The notes: generated by a model not told the origin, from the sequence alone. Shown: positions 52,436 to 62,771, counted from the stretch's first letter. The stretch: DNA of 64,000 nucleotides from Parasphingorhabdus marina DSM 22363 (GCF_900128895.1 NZ_FSQW01000001.1:434001-498000), one strand, 5' to 3'. Made by a program: numbers and translations.

Positions 52436-54025
52436 ATGAATCTGCTCAAGTCCACAGGAACCATAGCAGGGCTGACGATGGTCAGCCGGATATTCGGATT
52501 TGTCCGGGATATCATACTCGCTCGCGTGCTCGGCGCGGGTGCAGCTGCCGATTCCTGGCAATTGGCGTTCCAGCTTCCCAATATTTTCCGGCGGCTGTTT
52601 GCCGAAGGCGCCTTTTCGGCCGCATTCGTGCCGCTGTTCAACCGCAAGATGGAAGAGGACGAGCAGCGCTCGGCGGCTCAGAATTTTGCGATCGACGTGC
52701 TGTCGGTGTTCGTGCCGATATTGCTGGTCTTTTCCGCCATCATGATGCTCGCCATGCCGGGGATCATCTGGCTGATCGACGATTTTGGCGAGGGCGGGCG
52801 GACAACACCCTTCACGATATCGCTGGCGCGTATCACCTTTCCCTATCTCGCGCTGATCAGCCTGACGACCCTGTTCGCCGCCATTCTGAATTCGGTCAGC
52901 CGCTTTGCTGCCGCTGCCGCCGCACCGATCATGCTGAACGTCTGCATGATCACGGCGCTACTGATCTCCTACGGGATGAGCGGCGGATCTGACACGCGGC
53001 AAGCGGCCTATTTCCTGGCCGTCGGTGTCGCTTCGGCCGGTCTGCTGCAACTGCTGTGGCTCTACTACTGGGCGCGCAAGGCCGGATTTGCCTTTGCGGT
53101 TCGCAAGCCGAAAATCACGACCGACATCAAGGAACTCGGCATTCTCATTCTCCCGGCGGTATTTGGTGCCGGAATCTACCAGATCAGCCGCTTTGTCGAC
53201 CTGTTCTTTCTCGGGCGCCTGCCCGAAGGCAGCTTCGTCTATCTGGCCATGGCGGACCGGTTGAACCAGTTGCCGCTGGGGATTATCGGCATCGCTCTGG
53301 GCACCGCCATATTGCCGGCCCTGTCCCGGTTCATTGCGCGGGATGACCAGGCCGGAGCCCAGCGCATTCAGAGCAATGCGATTGAGCTCGCCATGCTGCT
53401 CACCATCCCGGCCGCCCTCGCGCTGTTCTTCGCCGCCGGTCCGCTGGTCACCGCCTTTTACGTGGGCGGGAATTTCGAGGCGGCTGATGGCCAGACCACC
53501 GCACAAGTAGTCGCCGCTCTGGTCGTCGGACTGCCCGCCTATGTGCTGGTCAAGGTTCTGATCCCCGGCTTTTTCGCGCGCAAGGATACGCGCACTCCCG
53601 TTTACACCGCAGGCATTTCGTTGCTTATCAACATCAGCCTCAACCTGCTTCTGATCCCCCGGTTCGGCATTGTCGGGCTGGCCTTTGCGGGCGCCGTAGC
53701 GGCCTGGTGTAATTGTGCGATGCTCTATTTCATGCTGCACACGCGCGGACATTATCATCTGGAACTGGTCCTTTTGGGCCGGATTGTCCGGATCACCCTG
53801 TCGGCTGTCGGCATGGCGGCAGTGCTCTATTACGGCCAGCCGCTCGGTGACCATCTCTATGGTGGCAATATCTGGCAAAGGGTCGGGTCGATCGCCGCTC
53901 TGGTCAGCGCCGGCGGACTGGTCTATGCGGCTCTCGCGTGGATCACCGGCGCGGTCGATCGCGAAAAAATCATGATGCTCACCAAAAAGAAGGCAGCCGA
54001 AAAAGCGGCAACAGAGGAACAATGA
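52436..54025 (+). CDS. murJ: Lipid II flippase MurJ
   Basis: A 529-residue membrane protein with about 14 helices that moves lipid II to the outer face of the inner membrane. [27 protein letters not shown] and [18 protein letters not shown] are classic MviN lines, and [36 protein letters not shown] lies near the middle. Its TGA overlaps the trpS ATG. Confidence 0.96.
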   Translation: MNLLKSTGTIAGLTMVSRIFGFVRDIILARVLGAGAAADSWQLAFQLPNIFRRLFAEGAFSAAFVPLFNRKMEEDEQRSAAQNFAIDVLSVFVPILLVFSAIMMLAMPGIIWLIDDFGEGGRTTPFTISLARITFPYLALISLTTLFAAILNSVSRFAAAAAAPIMLNVCMITALLISYGMSGGSDTRQAAYFLAVGVASAGLLQLLWLYYWARKAGFAFAVRKPKITTDIKELGILILPAVFGAGIYQISRFVDLFFLGRLPEGSFVYLAMADRLNQLPLGIIGIALGTAILPALSRFIARDDQAGAQRIQSNAIELAMLLTIPAALALFFAAGPLVTAFYVGGNFEAADGQTTAQVVAALVVGLPAYVLVKVLIPGFFARKDTRTPVYTAGISLLINISLNLLLIPRFGIVGLAFAGAVAAWCNCAMLYFMLHTRGHYHLELVLLGRIVRITLSAVGMAAVLYYGQPLGDHLYGGNIWQRVGSIAALVSAGGLVYAALAWITGAVDREKIMMLTKKKAAEKAATEEQ

Positions 54026-55023
54026 ACATGCGCACGGTTTCGGGCATTCAGCCCACGGGAAATCTCCACCTCGGCAATTATCTGGGAGCCATCAAGAACT
54101 GGGTGAAGCTGCAGGAGCAGAGCGAATGCCTGTTTTTCCTGGCCGACCTGCATGCCATTACCGTCTACAATGATCCGGCAGAACTGTCGGCCAATTGTCG
54201 CGAAATGGTGGCCGCACTGGTCGCAGCCGGAGTCGATCCGGAAAAGTCCATATTGTTCAACCAGGCCCGCGTTCCGCAGCATGCCGAGCTGGCCTGGCTG
54301 CTGATCTGCAACACGCCGATGGGCTGGCTCGACCGGATGACCCAGTTCAAGGAGAAATCAGGCAAGCACAAGCAGCGCAGCTCGCTGGGCCTCTATGGCT
54401 ATCCGGTCCTGCAGGCTGCCGATGTCCTGATTTACCAGGCAACCCATGTGCCCGTCGGCGAAGATCAAAAGCAGCATCTCGAACTGGCCCGCGACATTGC
54501 CGCGAAATTCAACAATGACACCGGCAAGGACGTCTTCACGCCACCGGAGCCGTTTATTGGCGAAACCGCCGCCCGGGTCATGTCGCTGCGGGACGGCAAT
54601 GCCAAAATGTCGAAATCCGACCCGTCGGACCTCAGCCGGATCAACATGACTGACGATGATGACACCATCGCGAAAAAAGTTCGCAAAGCGCGGACCGATC
54701 CGGAGCCTTTGCCCGAAACGCTGGACGAACTGGACGGCCGTTCGGAGGCGAGCAACCTGGTCGGAATCTATGCCGCACTGGCCGACAGTAGCGGAGAAAA
54801 GGTCCTGGCAGAATTTGCCGGCAAGGGATTCGGAGACTTCAAACCGGCCCTGGCCGACCTTGCAGTGTCGAAGCTGGCGCCGATCCGTGACCGGTTTGAT
54901 GCGCTGCGCCAGGATCCCTCGGCTATCGACGCGATATTGCGCGACGGGGCAGAACGGGCCCGGACCCTGGCACAACCGACGACGGATGCCGCCTACGCTG
55001 CCCTTGGCCTGCTGCGCGACTGA
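54022..55023 (+). CDS. trpS: Tryptophan--tRNA ligase
   Basis: A 333-residue class I synthetase. [13 protein letters not shown] is the HIGH motif and [12 protein letters not shown] holds the KMSKS motif near residues 196-200. ATG at 54022 overlaps the murJ stop (ATGA); the in-frame upstream start at 53938 lies within murJ and is rejected. Likely a single transcript with murJ. Confidence 0.97.
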   Translation: MNMRTVSGIQPTGNLHLGNYLGAIKNWVKLQEQSECLFFLADLHAITVYNDPAELSANCREMVAALVAAGVDPEKSILFNQARVPQHAELAWLLICNTPMGWLDRMTQFKEKSGKHKQRSSLGLYGYPVLQAADVLIYQATHVPVGEDQKQHLELARDIAAKFNNDTGKDVFTPPEPFIGETAARVMSLRDGNAKMSKSDPSDLSRINMTDDDDTIAKKVRKARTDPEPLPETLDELDGRSEASNLVGIYAALADSSGEKVLAEFAGKGFGDFKPALADLAVSKLAPIRDRFDALRQDPSAIDAILRDGAERARTLAQPTTDAAYAALGLLRD

Positions 55024-55153
55024 TAGGGCAACACAACCACTATAATAGACCAATGCCTGCCGTGCGCCTGCCGCACGGTGCAACTTATTGCGCCTGCCGT
55101 CCACAATAGTTGTATTTTGGTAACAGTCCGCCCCCGATCTCGCACAATAAAAT

Positions 55154-55171
55154 AATTTGTCTGGACAAATT
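55154..55171. promoter_or_regulatory. Operator copy A1 (TTTGTC-NN-GACAAA)
   Basis: AATTTGTCTGGACAAATT is an almost perfect palindrome with core TTTGTC-TG-GACAAA. The same 18 bases occur at 57855-57872 upstream of the second receptor, a strong sign of a common repressor or activator. No candidate regulator gene is next to it in this window. Confidence 0.75.
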
Positions 55172-55200
55172 CCTTTGCTGATGAGAATTGTTTGCACAAA

Positions 55201-55210
55201 TGTCCGGACA
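55201..55210. promoter_or_regulatory. Operator copy A2 (TGTCCGGACA)
   Basis: A perfect 10-base palindrome flanked by AAA and AAATTT, a variant of copy A1 centred 43 bases away (about four DNA helix turns). It lies close to the receptor start, 22 bases before the ATG, in a place that would block a ribosome or polymerase. Confidence 0.6.
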
Positions 55211-55231
55211 AATTTCTTCAGGGAGAATAAA

Positions 55232-57724
55232 ATGAGATCCACGCTGAAACTTATGCTGATGTCGGCCACGGTCATGACCAGCATGCCTGCTCTGGCCCAG
55301 GACGACGCCAGCGGCGCGGAAAATGACGACTCCAACGTGATCATCGTGACAGCCCGAAAGAAGGAAGAAACGCTTCTCGATGCCCCGCTCGCGGTTTCGG
55401 TTGTCGGGGAGGCGGAGCTGCAACAGGGCGGCTTTACAGACATTACCGAAGTGACAAAAGTGACGCCGGGCGCCTTTGTCGAGGCAGGCGGTCAGAATAC
55501 CAACGGCTTTGCCCGTATCAACAGCACGCCGCGGTTTCGCGGCATCTCGGTGCTTAGCGGCAACCCGCTGCAGCAGACCGCAACGGTGTTCCTTGACGGG
55601 GTCTATCTCAGCGGCGGTATTGAAACCATTGGCGTGAACGAATTGCAGCGGGTCGAGGTGATCAAGGGTCCGCAATCCGCACTCTTTGGCCGGAACACAT
55701 TTGCCGGTGCAATCAATTATGTGACCAAGGATCCGAGCGACGAGTTTCGCGTGGATCTGGATGCAACGGTGGCGACACGCGATGAATATCGGGTGGCTGC
55801 GGGTATTGAAGGTCCGATCACGGATGGCCTGTCCTTCCGCCTGAGCGGCAATTACAGCGACAAACAGGGGCATTTCGCCAATGTGGCCGTGCCCGGCCAG
55901 CGACTGGGTGATGAGCAGCAGTGGACGATCAGCGGATCGGTGCTGATCGAACCGAGTGACGGCTTCCGCCTGAAACTGCGCGGCTCCTATCAGGAAATTG
56001 ATGACGGCCCGGCGGCCGCGGTGGCCTCTTTTGGTACCGCCTTCCACAATTTTGGCGGATTCCTGCTCAATCCGGACGGGACGGTTGACCTGAACGACGG
56101 GGTTCAGCCGGCGCCGCGTGACGGCACCCGGACGGAATCGGTTTTCCGCGGGCGGATCACCATGCCGACGGCGGCCGAAATTGGCCTCAACTCCTCGGCT
56201 GCGGATATCCAGGCCTTTCTCGGGTTCCTGAATGACGGGCGCTCTGATCCCACCGATGCCATATTCGACTTCAAATATAACCCGACCACGGTCGACAGTT
56301 TTGGCCTGAATCTCGATGCCCTGCGCTTGAGCGCTGCGGGTAGCGTGGACCTGACAGACAATATCCAGTTCAGTTTCCTCGGGGGCTATAACAAGGAAAA
56401 TTTCGGTTTCTTCGCCGATTTTGACACCACACCCGATGTCTCGTTCACCGGCTTCACTGCCCGTGAAACCGAGGATTATACGATTGAGGGCCGCCTTTCC
56501 GGTTCCTTTCTCGATGACAGTCTGAATGTCTCCGTCGGGGCGAGCTATGTCGATATCGACATTGCGGAGCTGGGCGGTGTGGCGAACTTTTTCGGAGCAC
56601 CGATTTTCTTCGGCGATATTTTCCGGTCCGACCCGTTTACATCCGGTGCCCAGACGCTCGGCTTTTTCGGCTCCATCGATTATCAGTTCACGGATCAGCT
56701 CTCGATCACACTTGAGGGCCGATATCAGGAAGATGAAATCAGCGCTGGCGACGTCAATGCCGGTCTTGCCACTCCGATATCCCCTGCGAAGATTGACAGC
56801 TTTCTGCCCCGTGCCACGCTGCGCTATCAGCCGACGGACTACACCACCATCTATGCCACCTACAGTGAGGGCAACCTGCCCGGCGGATTCAACCCGCAAA
56901 TTGCGGAGCTTGATGCGGTCCAGCTGGCGGAACTCGCGGCCAAGGCACCGGAGGCCAATACCATTTTCGGCGAGGAACAGCTGACCAATTACGAGCTGGG
57001 CTGGAAACAGCAGCATCCGGACGGCATTTTTGCCTTCAATGTCGCGGCCTTTTACATGAAACGCAGCGACGAGATTTTCACTTCCATTGAAACGGTGGTC
57101 GATACCAGCCCGAATGCGCCCAATCCGGAACGTACGGTTAATTTCACCTCCAACGGTGCCAGCACCAACATCTACGGCGTAGAGATTGATGCCGTGTTCA
57201 ATGTCAGCGAGAATCTGTCGGTACAAGGGTCCTTTGCCTATATCAATTCCACCATCGACTCCTTCCCGGAAAATGGCGGAACCGGAGACTTTGGCGACAT
57301 TTTCGGCCCGGCGGCCGATGTCACCGGGCAGGAAGCCCCGCGCTTCCCGCCAATCACCTGGTCTCTGGGCGCAACCTATGAAGACAGCTTCGACGCGATA
57401 CCCGGGTTCGACAGCTGGTTCTTGCGGACGGACGTGTTCTTTACCGGTGAATATTTCATCAGTAACGCCAATGTGGCCCAGGTGGAGGAAGCGACCGACG
57501 TGAATGTCCGGCTCGGACTGCGCGGTGACAATTATGGTCTCGAGTTTTTCGTGACCAACCTGTTCAACGAAGATGCGCCAACAACGGCCCAGAATTTCGC
57601 CGACACCAGCTTCGGAACGCGAACATTGCCGGGCGGGTTCTTCGATTTCACACGCGAGGGCGCAAGGGTCGGCCTGCGCGACAAGCGCCAGTTCGGTGTC
57701 CGGGCGAACTTCACGTTCCGCTAG
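55232..57724 (+). CDS. TonB-dependent outer-membrane receptor 1
   Basis: An 830-residue outer-membrane receptor. Signal peptide (MRSTLKLMLMSATVMTSMPALAQ), an N-terminal TonB-interaction line NVIIVTARKKEETLLDAPLAV, a plug with RVEVIKGPQSALFGRNTFAGAINYVTK near 145-175, and a 22-strand barrel ending in a phenylalanine/arginine C-terminus (FGVRANFTFR). ATG at 55232 is chosen for the signal peptide. Ligand is unknown; sphingomonad receptors of this style carry diverse organic ligands as well as iron complexes. It shares an operator with the next receptor and is followed by a terminator. Confidence 0.93.
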   Translation: MRSTLKLMLMSATVMTSMPALAQDDASGAENDDSNVIIVTARKKEETLLDAPLAVSVVGEAELQQGGFTDITEVTKVTPGAFVEAGGQNTNGFARINSTPRFRGISVLSGNPLQQTATVFLDGVYLSGGIETIGVNELQRVEVIKGPQSALFGRNTFAGAINYVTKDPSDEFRVDLDATVATRDEYRVAAGIEGPITDGLSFRLSGNYSDKQGHFANVAVPGQRLGDEQQWTISGSVLIEPSDGFRLKLRGSYQEIDDGPAAAVASFGTAFHNFGGFLLNPDGTVDLNDGVQPAPRDGTRTESVFRGRITMPTAAEIGLNSSAADIQAFLGFLNDGRSDPTDAIFDFKYNPTTVDSFGLNLDALRLSAAGSVDLTDNIQFSFLGGYNKENFGFFADFDTTPDVSFTGFTARETEDYTIEGRLSGSFLDDSLNVSVGASYVDIDIAELGGVANFFGAPIFFGDIFRSDPFTSGAQTLGFFGSIDYQFTDQLSITLEGRYQEDEISAGDVNAGLATPISPAKIDSFLPRATLRYQPTDYTTIYATYSEGNLPGGFNPQIAELDAVQLAELAAKAPEANTIFGEEQLTNYELGWKQQHPDGIFAFNVAAFYMKRSDEIFTSIETVVDTSPNAPNPERTVNFTSNGASTNIYGVEIDAVFNVSENLSVQGSFAYINSTIDSFPENGGTGDFGDIFGPAADVTGQEAPRFPPITWSLGATYEDSFDAIPGFDSWFLRTDVFFTGEYFISNANVAQVEEATDVNVRLGLRGDNYGLEFFVTNLFNEDAPTTAQNFADTSFGTRTLPGGFFDFTREGARVGLRDKRQFGVRANFTFR

Positions 57725-57748
57725 AAGCACACTCCCGATAACCGCAGG

Positions 57749-57777
57749 AAAGCCGCCGTTCTGGCGGCTTTCTTTTT
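57749..57777 (+). terminator. Intrinsic terminator after TonB receptor 1
   Basis: AAAGCCGCC and GGCGGCTTT form a 9-base stem with a 5-base loop, followed by CTTTTT. It lies 25 bases after the receptor stop and shows that the second receptor needs its own promoter. Confidence 0.9.
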
Positions 57778-57838
57778 GGGGTCAGACATCGCCCGCAAGT
57801 CAATCCCATGTGACATCATTGCAACATATTTCCAACCA

Positions 57839-57852
57839 TTTGTCTGGACAAC
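57839..57852. promoter_or_regulatory. Operator copy B1 (TTTGTC-TG-GACAAC)
   Basis: One-base variant of the palindrome in copy A1, 18 bases centre-to-centre from copy B2. Two adjacent sites would allow cooperative binding of dimers. They precede the second receptor. Confidence 0.55.
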
Positions 57853-57854
57853 AA

Positions 57855-57872
57855 AATTTGTCTGGACAAATT
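57855..57872. promoter_or_regulatory. Operator copy B2, identical to A1
   Basis: The same 18-base sequence as at 55154-55171, lying about 70 bases before the second receptor ATG. Together the four copies define a two-gene regulon within 3 kb. Confidence 0.75.
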
Positions 57873-57940
57873 CTGCGAATATTGAGAACCAGTTGTAGGA
57901 ACATGGGCAGAAGTTGTGCCCATCGAGGGAGACATCAACA

Positions 57941-60364
57941 ATGAAAATTTTGCTCAAGGCATCGCTTTTAGGCGCTACCATATTGGCCAGCGGCCCAGTC
58001 TATGCACAGGATACGGCCGAGGGTGCGTCCGACGACAATGTCATTATCGTCACGGCACGGAAGAAAGAAGAAAACCTGCAGAACATCCCGGTGGCTGTCA
58101 GCGTTTTTGGCGAGCAGCTGATTGATGATGCCAATATTGCCGGACTGGAAGAGCTGTCTGATTTCACACCCGGGTTCCAGTTGCAATCCGCTTTTGGCCG
58201 GGATGCGGACCGGCCGGTTATTCGCGGTGCTTCCAATATTCTGATCTCGGAAGGCAAGGTCGGTTTCTTTATCGATGGTGTGCCCTTTATCGGTGCATCG
58301 ACCGCACTCGACCTCGAAAACTATCAGCGCGTGGAAGTAATCAAGGGACCCCAGAGTGCTGTTTTTGGCCGGGGAACCTTGTCCGGGGCCGTCAACTACG
58401 TTTCCAAGCGTCCAAATGACGAGTGGGGCGTGGATTTTGAAGTGACCGCCGCAACCCACGAAGACTATGAAGTATTCGGCCGGGTTTCCGGACCGATTGC
58501 AGATGGACTGAGCGGTTTCATTTCAGGAAAATATGCGAGCTTCGGAGGTGATTACACCAATGCCGTCACCGGTAATGATCTGGGACAGGAAACGCTGACA
58601 ATTTCTGCCGGTCTCACCTATGAGGCTGACGGTTTTGAAGCCAACGTCATCTACCTGCGCACCGAAGATGACGACGATCACTACCCCATCGGCCTCCAGG
58701 ACGCGACTTTCAACAACGTGTTTACAGCCGGCAGTCGTGGCTATTTCCAGGGCGAAGTGGAGTTGCGCGAACCCATCGGTCTGAATACCGACGAGCTCAT
58801 TGAGCCCGGCCTCAATCGCAAAGCGAACCGCTTCATTGCGACGGCAACGGCAGAGTTGGGTGATTCGGGCTTCACCGCGACAGCATTGTTCGGATACACC
58901 GACATCACGGAACGGACAGGCACCGACCAGACGTTTAATGATCAGACTGCCTTGTTCATCACATCGCCATTCGTCTGTGCCAATTTCATCCCCGACTGCC
59001 TTTTCGGCGCTTCCCCGTTCAACACAGATTCCGAAGTCGAACGTGAGGCAATTTCTGCCGAACTGCGCTTCGCTTCCCCGCAAGACAAACGGATCCGGGC
59101 GGAAATTGGCGGATTTTTCTTCGACGACACTAGCAATGGCACAACCTATGGCCGCAAACAGACGGAATTTGGTTTCGACAATGTCGCCGAAACCGACGTC
59201 ACCACCAACCTCGCGCTTTTCGGACTGGTCGAATTTGATGTAACCGATCAGCTGACAATTGGTGGTGAACTGCGAGTTGCGCGCGATGAGATTGGGACCC
59301 GTCCCGGCGCTTCTTACCGCTTGGGCGACCTGTTCCCAGGTGCGACCAATCCCGACCGGATCATTGCCGGTGACGGTGCCGTGCGCAACGCGGTGTTCAA
59401 TTCCGTTCTGCCGCGCATCACAGTGGATTATCAGATTGATGATCAGACCCTGGTCTATGCCAAATATTCGGAAGGCAACTCGCCAGGCGGGTTCAACTCC
59501 CTTGATGCTCCGTCCACAACCTTTGATGAGGAGCGACTGAAAAACTATGAAGTCGGATTGAAGTCTTCGCCGGTCGATGGTCTGATATTCAACGCCGCCG
59601 GTTTCTATATCGACTATTCCGATCAGGTGCTGACAAGCACCTTCACCACCGGGGCAGGGGGCGTAAACTCCTTCAGCGACAATGTTGGTGACACGGAGAT
59701 CTGGGGTCTGGAACTCGATGCGGTCTGGCAAGTCAATGACTGGCTGACATTCTCTGGCACCTACGCTTATATCGACGCGGAAATTGTCAACGGCTCCAGC
59801 GCCGATCAGGCCTTGCTGCTTGGCGGATCAACCGGTACCGGGACGGCTCCTGATCCGAACAACCCCGGCGGTACAATCGTCACCACAGGTGGTTGCGCAA
59901 ATCCCGCGACAACACTCGATGCCGGCCAGACTTTGGGCGATGGATCACTGACAACCGGACCGACGCCCTGTGCGCCATTTGCCGATCTTGCCGGCCAGAC
60001 ACCACCACTGGTGTCGAAGCATCAGGCAACCTTCAGCACGGCGCTGGATATTCCCTTGGGCGACAGCGAATGGCGCTTCTTCGCGCGCGGCGACCTGATC
60101 TATCGTTCTTCCTTTTTCGCGCAGATTCACAACCTTGCGGAAACGGGAGACTCGACCAAGGCCAATTTCGCGGCAGGGTTCCGGAACGATAATCTGACCG
60201 TTCGCTTTTGGGTCAAGAATGCGTTCCAGGATGACACCCCGCGTGGCATCTTGCGCTATGTGGATTTTGCAGCACCGCAGATCAATGGACAACGGCCTCG
60301 TGCTTTTGCGATCACGCCACCGGAACGACGCCAGTTCGGCCTCACGGTCAGCGGATCCTTTTAA
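57941..60364 (+). CDS. TonB-dependent outer-membrane receptor 2
   Basis: An 807-residue receptor with a signal peptide (MKILLKASLLGATILASGPVYAQ), the TonB-interaction line DDNVIIVTARKKEENLQNIPVAVSV, a plug ending in EVIKGPQSAVFGRGTLSGAVNYVSK near 130-160, and a barrel ending FGLTVSGSF. ATG at 57941 follows GGGAGACATC. It is clearly similar to receptor 1 in its plug, with a divergent barrel, suggesting an old tandem duplication with a changed ligand. Terminator follows. Confidence 0.93.
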   Translation: MKILLKASLLGATILASGPVYAQDTAEGASDDNVIIVTARKKEENLQNIPVAVSVFGEQLIDDANIAGLEELSDFTPGFQLQSAFGRDADRPVIRGASNILISEGKVGFFIDGVPFIGASTALDLENYQRVEVIKGPQSAVFGRGTLSGAVNYVSKRPNDEWGVDFEVTAATHEDYEVFGRVSGPIADGLSGFISGKYASFGGDYTNAVTGNDLGQETLTISAGLTYEADGFEANVIYLRTEDDDDHYPIGLQDATFNNVFTAGSRGYFQGEVELREPIGLNTDELIEPGLNRKANRFIATATAELGDSGFTATALFGYTDITERTGTDQTFNDQTALFITSPFVCANFIPDCLFGASPFNTDSEVEREAISAELRFASPQDKRIRAEIGGFFFDDTSNGTTYGRKQTEFGFDNVAETDVTTNLALFGLVEFDVTDQLTIGGELRVARDEIGTRPGASYRLGDLFPGATNPDRIIAGDGAVRNAVFNSVLPRITVDYQIDDQTLVYAKYSEGNSPGGFNSLDAPSTTFDEERLKNYEVGLKSSPVDGLIFNAAGFYIDYSDQVLTSTFTTGAGGVNSFSDNVGDTEIWGLELDAVWQVNDWLTFSGTYAYIDAEIVNGSSADQALLLGGSTGTGTAPDPNNPGGTIVTTGGCANPATTLDAGQTLGDGSLTTGPTPCAPFADLAGQTPPLVSKHQATFSTALDIPLGDSEWRFFARGDLIYRSSFFAQIHNLAETGDSTKANFAAGFRNDNLTVRFWVKNAFQDDTPRGILRYVDFAAPQINGQRPRAFAITPPERRQFGLTVSGSF

Positions 60365-60395
60365 GGCTCAGCGGAAAAACCTCTTCGTCACCAAG

Positions 60396-60430
60396 ACCCC
60401 CGCTGCCAGAATATGGCGGCGGGGTTTTTT
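60396..60430 (+). terminator. Intrinsic terminator after TonB receptor 2
   Basis: CCCCGCTGCC and GGCGGCGGGG pair over ten bases with one G-T pair, followed by TTTTTT. It lies 32 bases after the receptor stop. Confidence 0.9.
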
Positions 60431-60489
60431 GTGGGTTCGCCTCCACCGACCGGACTTGCGCAGCGGCCGCTTTTCGCTAAACCGGCGCG

Positions 60490-61773
60490 ATGGATATTAT
60501 CTCGATACGCGGTGGCAAGACGCTGTCCGGCACCATTCCGATTTCCGGGGCCAAAAACAGCGCCCTGACCCTGCTGCCTTGCGCGCTCCTGACCGACGAG
60601 CCGGTCACGCTGCGCAACTTGCCGCGGCTCGCCGATGTCGACAGTTTCGGGCACTTGCTCAACCAGCTCGGTGTCTCAACCACCATCGAAGGCGCGCGGC
60701 CGGAGGATTTCGGGCGGGTGATGACGCTCAAAGCCGGCAAGATCACCTCGACCGAAGCCCCCTATGACATTGTCCGCAAGATGCGCGCGTCAATCCTGGT
60801 TCTGGGACCGCTGCTCGCCCGGGCCGGTGAATGCCGCGTGTCGCTGCCGGGCGGTTGCGCGATCGGCAACCGGCCGATTGACCTCCACCTCAAGGCGATT
60901 GAAGCGCTGGGCGCGGAACTGGAAACCACCAGCGGATATGTGACCGCGCGGCAGCCGGATGGCGGGCTGACGGGCGGCGAGTTCACCTTCCCCGTCGTGT
61001 CCGTGGGCGCCACCGAAAATGCGCTGATGGCGGCGGTTCTGGCCAAGGGCACCAGCACCCTCAAAAATGCCGCGCGGGAGCCGGAAATTGTCGACCTGTG
61101 CCAGATGCTCGTCGCGATGGGGGCAGAGATCGAAGGTATCGGCTCGTCCACATTGGTCATCCACGGCGTGGACCGGCTGCATGGCTGCACCTACCGCGTC
61201 ATGTCGGACCGGATCGAGGCAGGCAGCTATGCCTGTGCCGTGGGAATTGCCGGCGGTGAAGTGGATCTGCTGGCGGCGAAAGCGGATGAGATGGAAGCCA
61301 CGCTCGATGCCCTGCGCCAGGCCGGTCTGCATGTCGAGCCGCATGCCAAGGGGATCAAGGTCGCTGCCAATGGCAAGCTTCAGCCACTGACCCTTTCGAC
61401 CGCCCCCTATCCCGGTCTCGCCACCGATATGCAGGCCCAGCTGATGGCGATGCTCTGTCTTGCCGACGGCGCGTCTGTATTGACCGAAACCATTTTCGAG
61501 AACCGCTACATGCACGTGCCGGAACTCAACCGCATGGGCGCGGACATCGAAACCAAAGGCCGGACGGCCGTGGTACGCGGTGTTGAAAAGCTGACCGGTG
61601 CCCCGGTCATGGCGACAGACCTGCGCGCCTCGATGAGCCTCGCGATTGCCGGACTGGCCGCCGAAGGGGAAACCCGGCTGCAGCGGATCTACCATCTCGA
61701 CCGCGGCTATGAACGGTTCGAGGAAAAGCTCGCAGCCGTCGGTGCGGACATTGAGCGAATCAGCGGCGATTGA
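60490..61773 (+). CDS. murA: UDP-N-acetylglucosamine 1-carboxyvinyltransferase MurA
   Basis: A 427-residue enzyme for the first committed step of peptidoglycan synthesis, joining enolpyruvate to UDP-GlcNAc. The catalytic Cys is Cys123 in [18 protein letters not shown], the residue attacked by fosfomycin in other bacteria; [17 protein letters not shown] and LEVE-like inside-out barrel repeats complete it. It has its own terminator-separated space from the receptors, with an about 125-base leader. Confidence 0.96.
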   Translation: MDIISIRGGKTLSGTIPISGAKNSALTLLPCALLTDEPVTLRNLPRLADVDSFGHLLNQLGVSTTIEGARPEDFGRVMTLKAGKITSTEAPYDIVRKMRASILVLGPLLARAGECRVSLPGGCAIGNRPIDLHLKAIEALGAELETTSGYVTARQPDGGLTGGEFTFPVVSVGATENALMAAVLAKGTSTLKNAAREPEIVDLCQMLVAMGAEIEGIGSSTLVIHGVDRLHGCTYRVMSDRIEAGSYACAVGIAGGEVDLLAAKADEMEATLDALRQAGLHVEPHAKGIKVAANGKLQPLTLSTAPYPGLATDMQAQLMAMLCLADGASVLTETIFENRYMHVPELNRMGADIETKGRTAVVRGVEKLTGAPVMATDLRASMSLAIAGLAAEGETRLQRIYHLDRGYERFEEKLAAVGADIERISGD

Positions 61774-61883
61774 AGCGGCTTTTTTGCTCGCTCACGCTCG
61801 CTGCGCTGACCCATCCGGGCCAGCTACGGTACCAGCCAAGCGAAGACGGATGTCTTCGCGCACCCAAAAGGAACAGGAGATGG

Positions 61884-61903
61884 ACTCCTGCCTGCGCAGG
61901 AGT
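61884..61903. repeat. Palindromic intergenic repeat ACTCCTGC...GCAGGAGT
   Basis: A perfect 8-base stem ACTCCTGC/GCAGGAGT around a 4-base loop (CTGC), between murA and the SnoaL-like gene. It resembles the CCTGCCTGCGCAGG dispersed repeats of sphingomonad and related genomes; only one copy is in this window. The rest of the 214-base gap holds a possible GAAGACGGATGTCTTC hairpin and nothing else I can name. Confidence 0.45.
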
Positions 61904-61987
61904 ACTTAAAGGCTAGCACTTATGGCAGCTTGCCAGCACGCGGCTTTTGCCGTGTAATCCGCTCCACAAAAAGGAGAGGATGGACAG

Positions 61988-62398
61988 ATGTTTTCTGGAC
62001 CAATTGAAGACCGGCTGGCAATCCGGGAACTGCATGACAGCTATTGCGATGCCGTGCTGCGCAACGACCCGGATGACTGGGGGGCCTTGTGGACCGAAGA
62101 TGCAGTCTGGTCGCTGATGGGCACCGAAGTGGTCGGACGCGAGAATATCGTCAATTTGTGGAACGGGGCGATGAGTGCCTTTGATGCGGTCAGCTTTCTC
62201 GGGATTCCCGGGAGCCTTGAGGTGACCGGAGACACGGCTTCGGGCCGCTACCAGACCCACGAGATCCTGGTCGAGAAAGGCGAACCGCGTATTGCCGGCG
62301 GACGCTATGACGACGAGTTCGTCAAGATTGACGGCCAGTGGCTGTACAGCAAACGCATATTCAATGTTGTCGCCCAGCTGGGCGGACAAAAGCTTTAG
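61988..62398 (+). CDS. SnoaL-like (NTF2 family) protein
   Basis: A 136-residue single-domain cone-fold protein. LAIRELHDSYCDAVLRNDPDDWGALWTEDAVWSLMGTEVVGRENI is the N-terminal helix and open face, and IDGQWLYSKRIFNVVAQL ends the fold. Members act as polyketide cyclases, hydratases or dioxygenase beta subunits. It is spaced 13 bases from the next gene and likely belongs to the P450 operon. Substrate unknown. Confidence 0.8.
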   Translation: MFSGPIEDRLAIRELHDSYCDAVLRNDPDDWGALWTEDAVWSLMGTEVVGRENIVNLWNGAMSAFDAVSFLGIPGSLEVTGDTASGRYQTHEILVEKGEPRIAGGRYDDEFVKIDGQWLYSKRIFNVVAQLGGQKL

Positions 62399-62411
62399 GA
62401 GGGATGCCTTT

Positions 62412-62753
62412 ATGGCAAAAATACTGATCGCGGCCCATATCGATGTGGATCCCGCACAACGCGAGGAATGCCTGAAAACCGGGCAGCCCTATATCGACGG
62501 CGCGCTGACGCAGGAAGGCTGCCTGTGCTACAGCTGGTGCGCCGACCTCAACAACCCCGCGCGGATCGAGGTGTTCGAGGAATGGACCAGCGAAGAAGCG
62601 CTCGCCCAGCATTTCCAGGATGTGCATTATGCCAGCATGCGCGATCATATCGGGAAATTCGGGCTGACCAATGCGGTCAGCGCCAAATATCGCGTGGATG
62701 CAGAAGGCCCGGTCTATAATGACCAGGGCATGCCCACACCGGCCTTTGACTGA
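62412..62753 (+). CDS. Antibiotic biosynthesis monooxygenase (ABM) domain protein
   Basis: A 113-residue ferredoxin-like alpha-beta protein of the ABM/YgiN type: KILIAAHIDVDPAQREECLKTGQPYIDGALTQEGCLCYSW and RIEVFEEWTSEEALAQHFQDVHYASMRDHI. GGAGGGATGCC is a strong ribosome-binding site for the ATG at 62412. Relatives are cofactorless quinol monooxygenases. It sits between the SnoaL-like gene and the P450 gene. Confidence 0.85.
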   Translation: MAKILIAAHIDVDPAQREECLKTGQPYIDGALTQEGCLCYSWCADLNNPARIEVFEEWTSEEALAQHFQDVHYASMRDHIGKFGLTNAVSAKYRVDAEGPVYNDQGMPTPAFD

Positions 62754-62771
62754 AATCCCGGGAACAGAACC

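Larger units (their letters stand above)
55024..55231. other. Regulatory region upstream of the first TonB-dependent receptor
   Basis: 208 bases. Between trpS and the receptor there is a GC-rich hairpin at 55060-55078 (CCGTGCG with CGCACGG, no T run) and two palindromes annotated separately. The receptor ribosome-binding stretch AGGGAGAATAAA ends the region. No small gene seen. Confidence 0.45.

Noticed and set aside
55060-55078. GC-rich hairpin after trpS
   Set aside because: A 7-base stem without T run; not a convincing terminator, mentioned only in the intergenic note.
55085-57730. Long open frame of 881 codons on the minus strand opposite TonB receptor 1
   Set aside because: It is an antisense shadow of a clear receptor gene; its product has no family features and reads as reversed codon bias.
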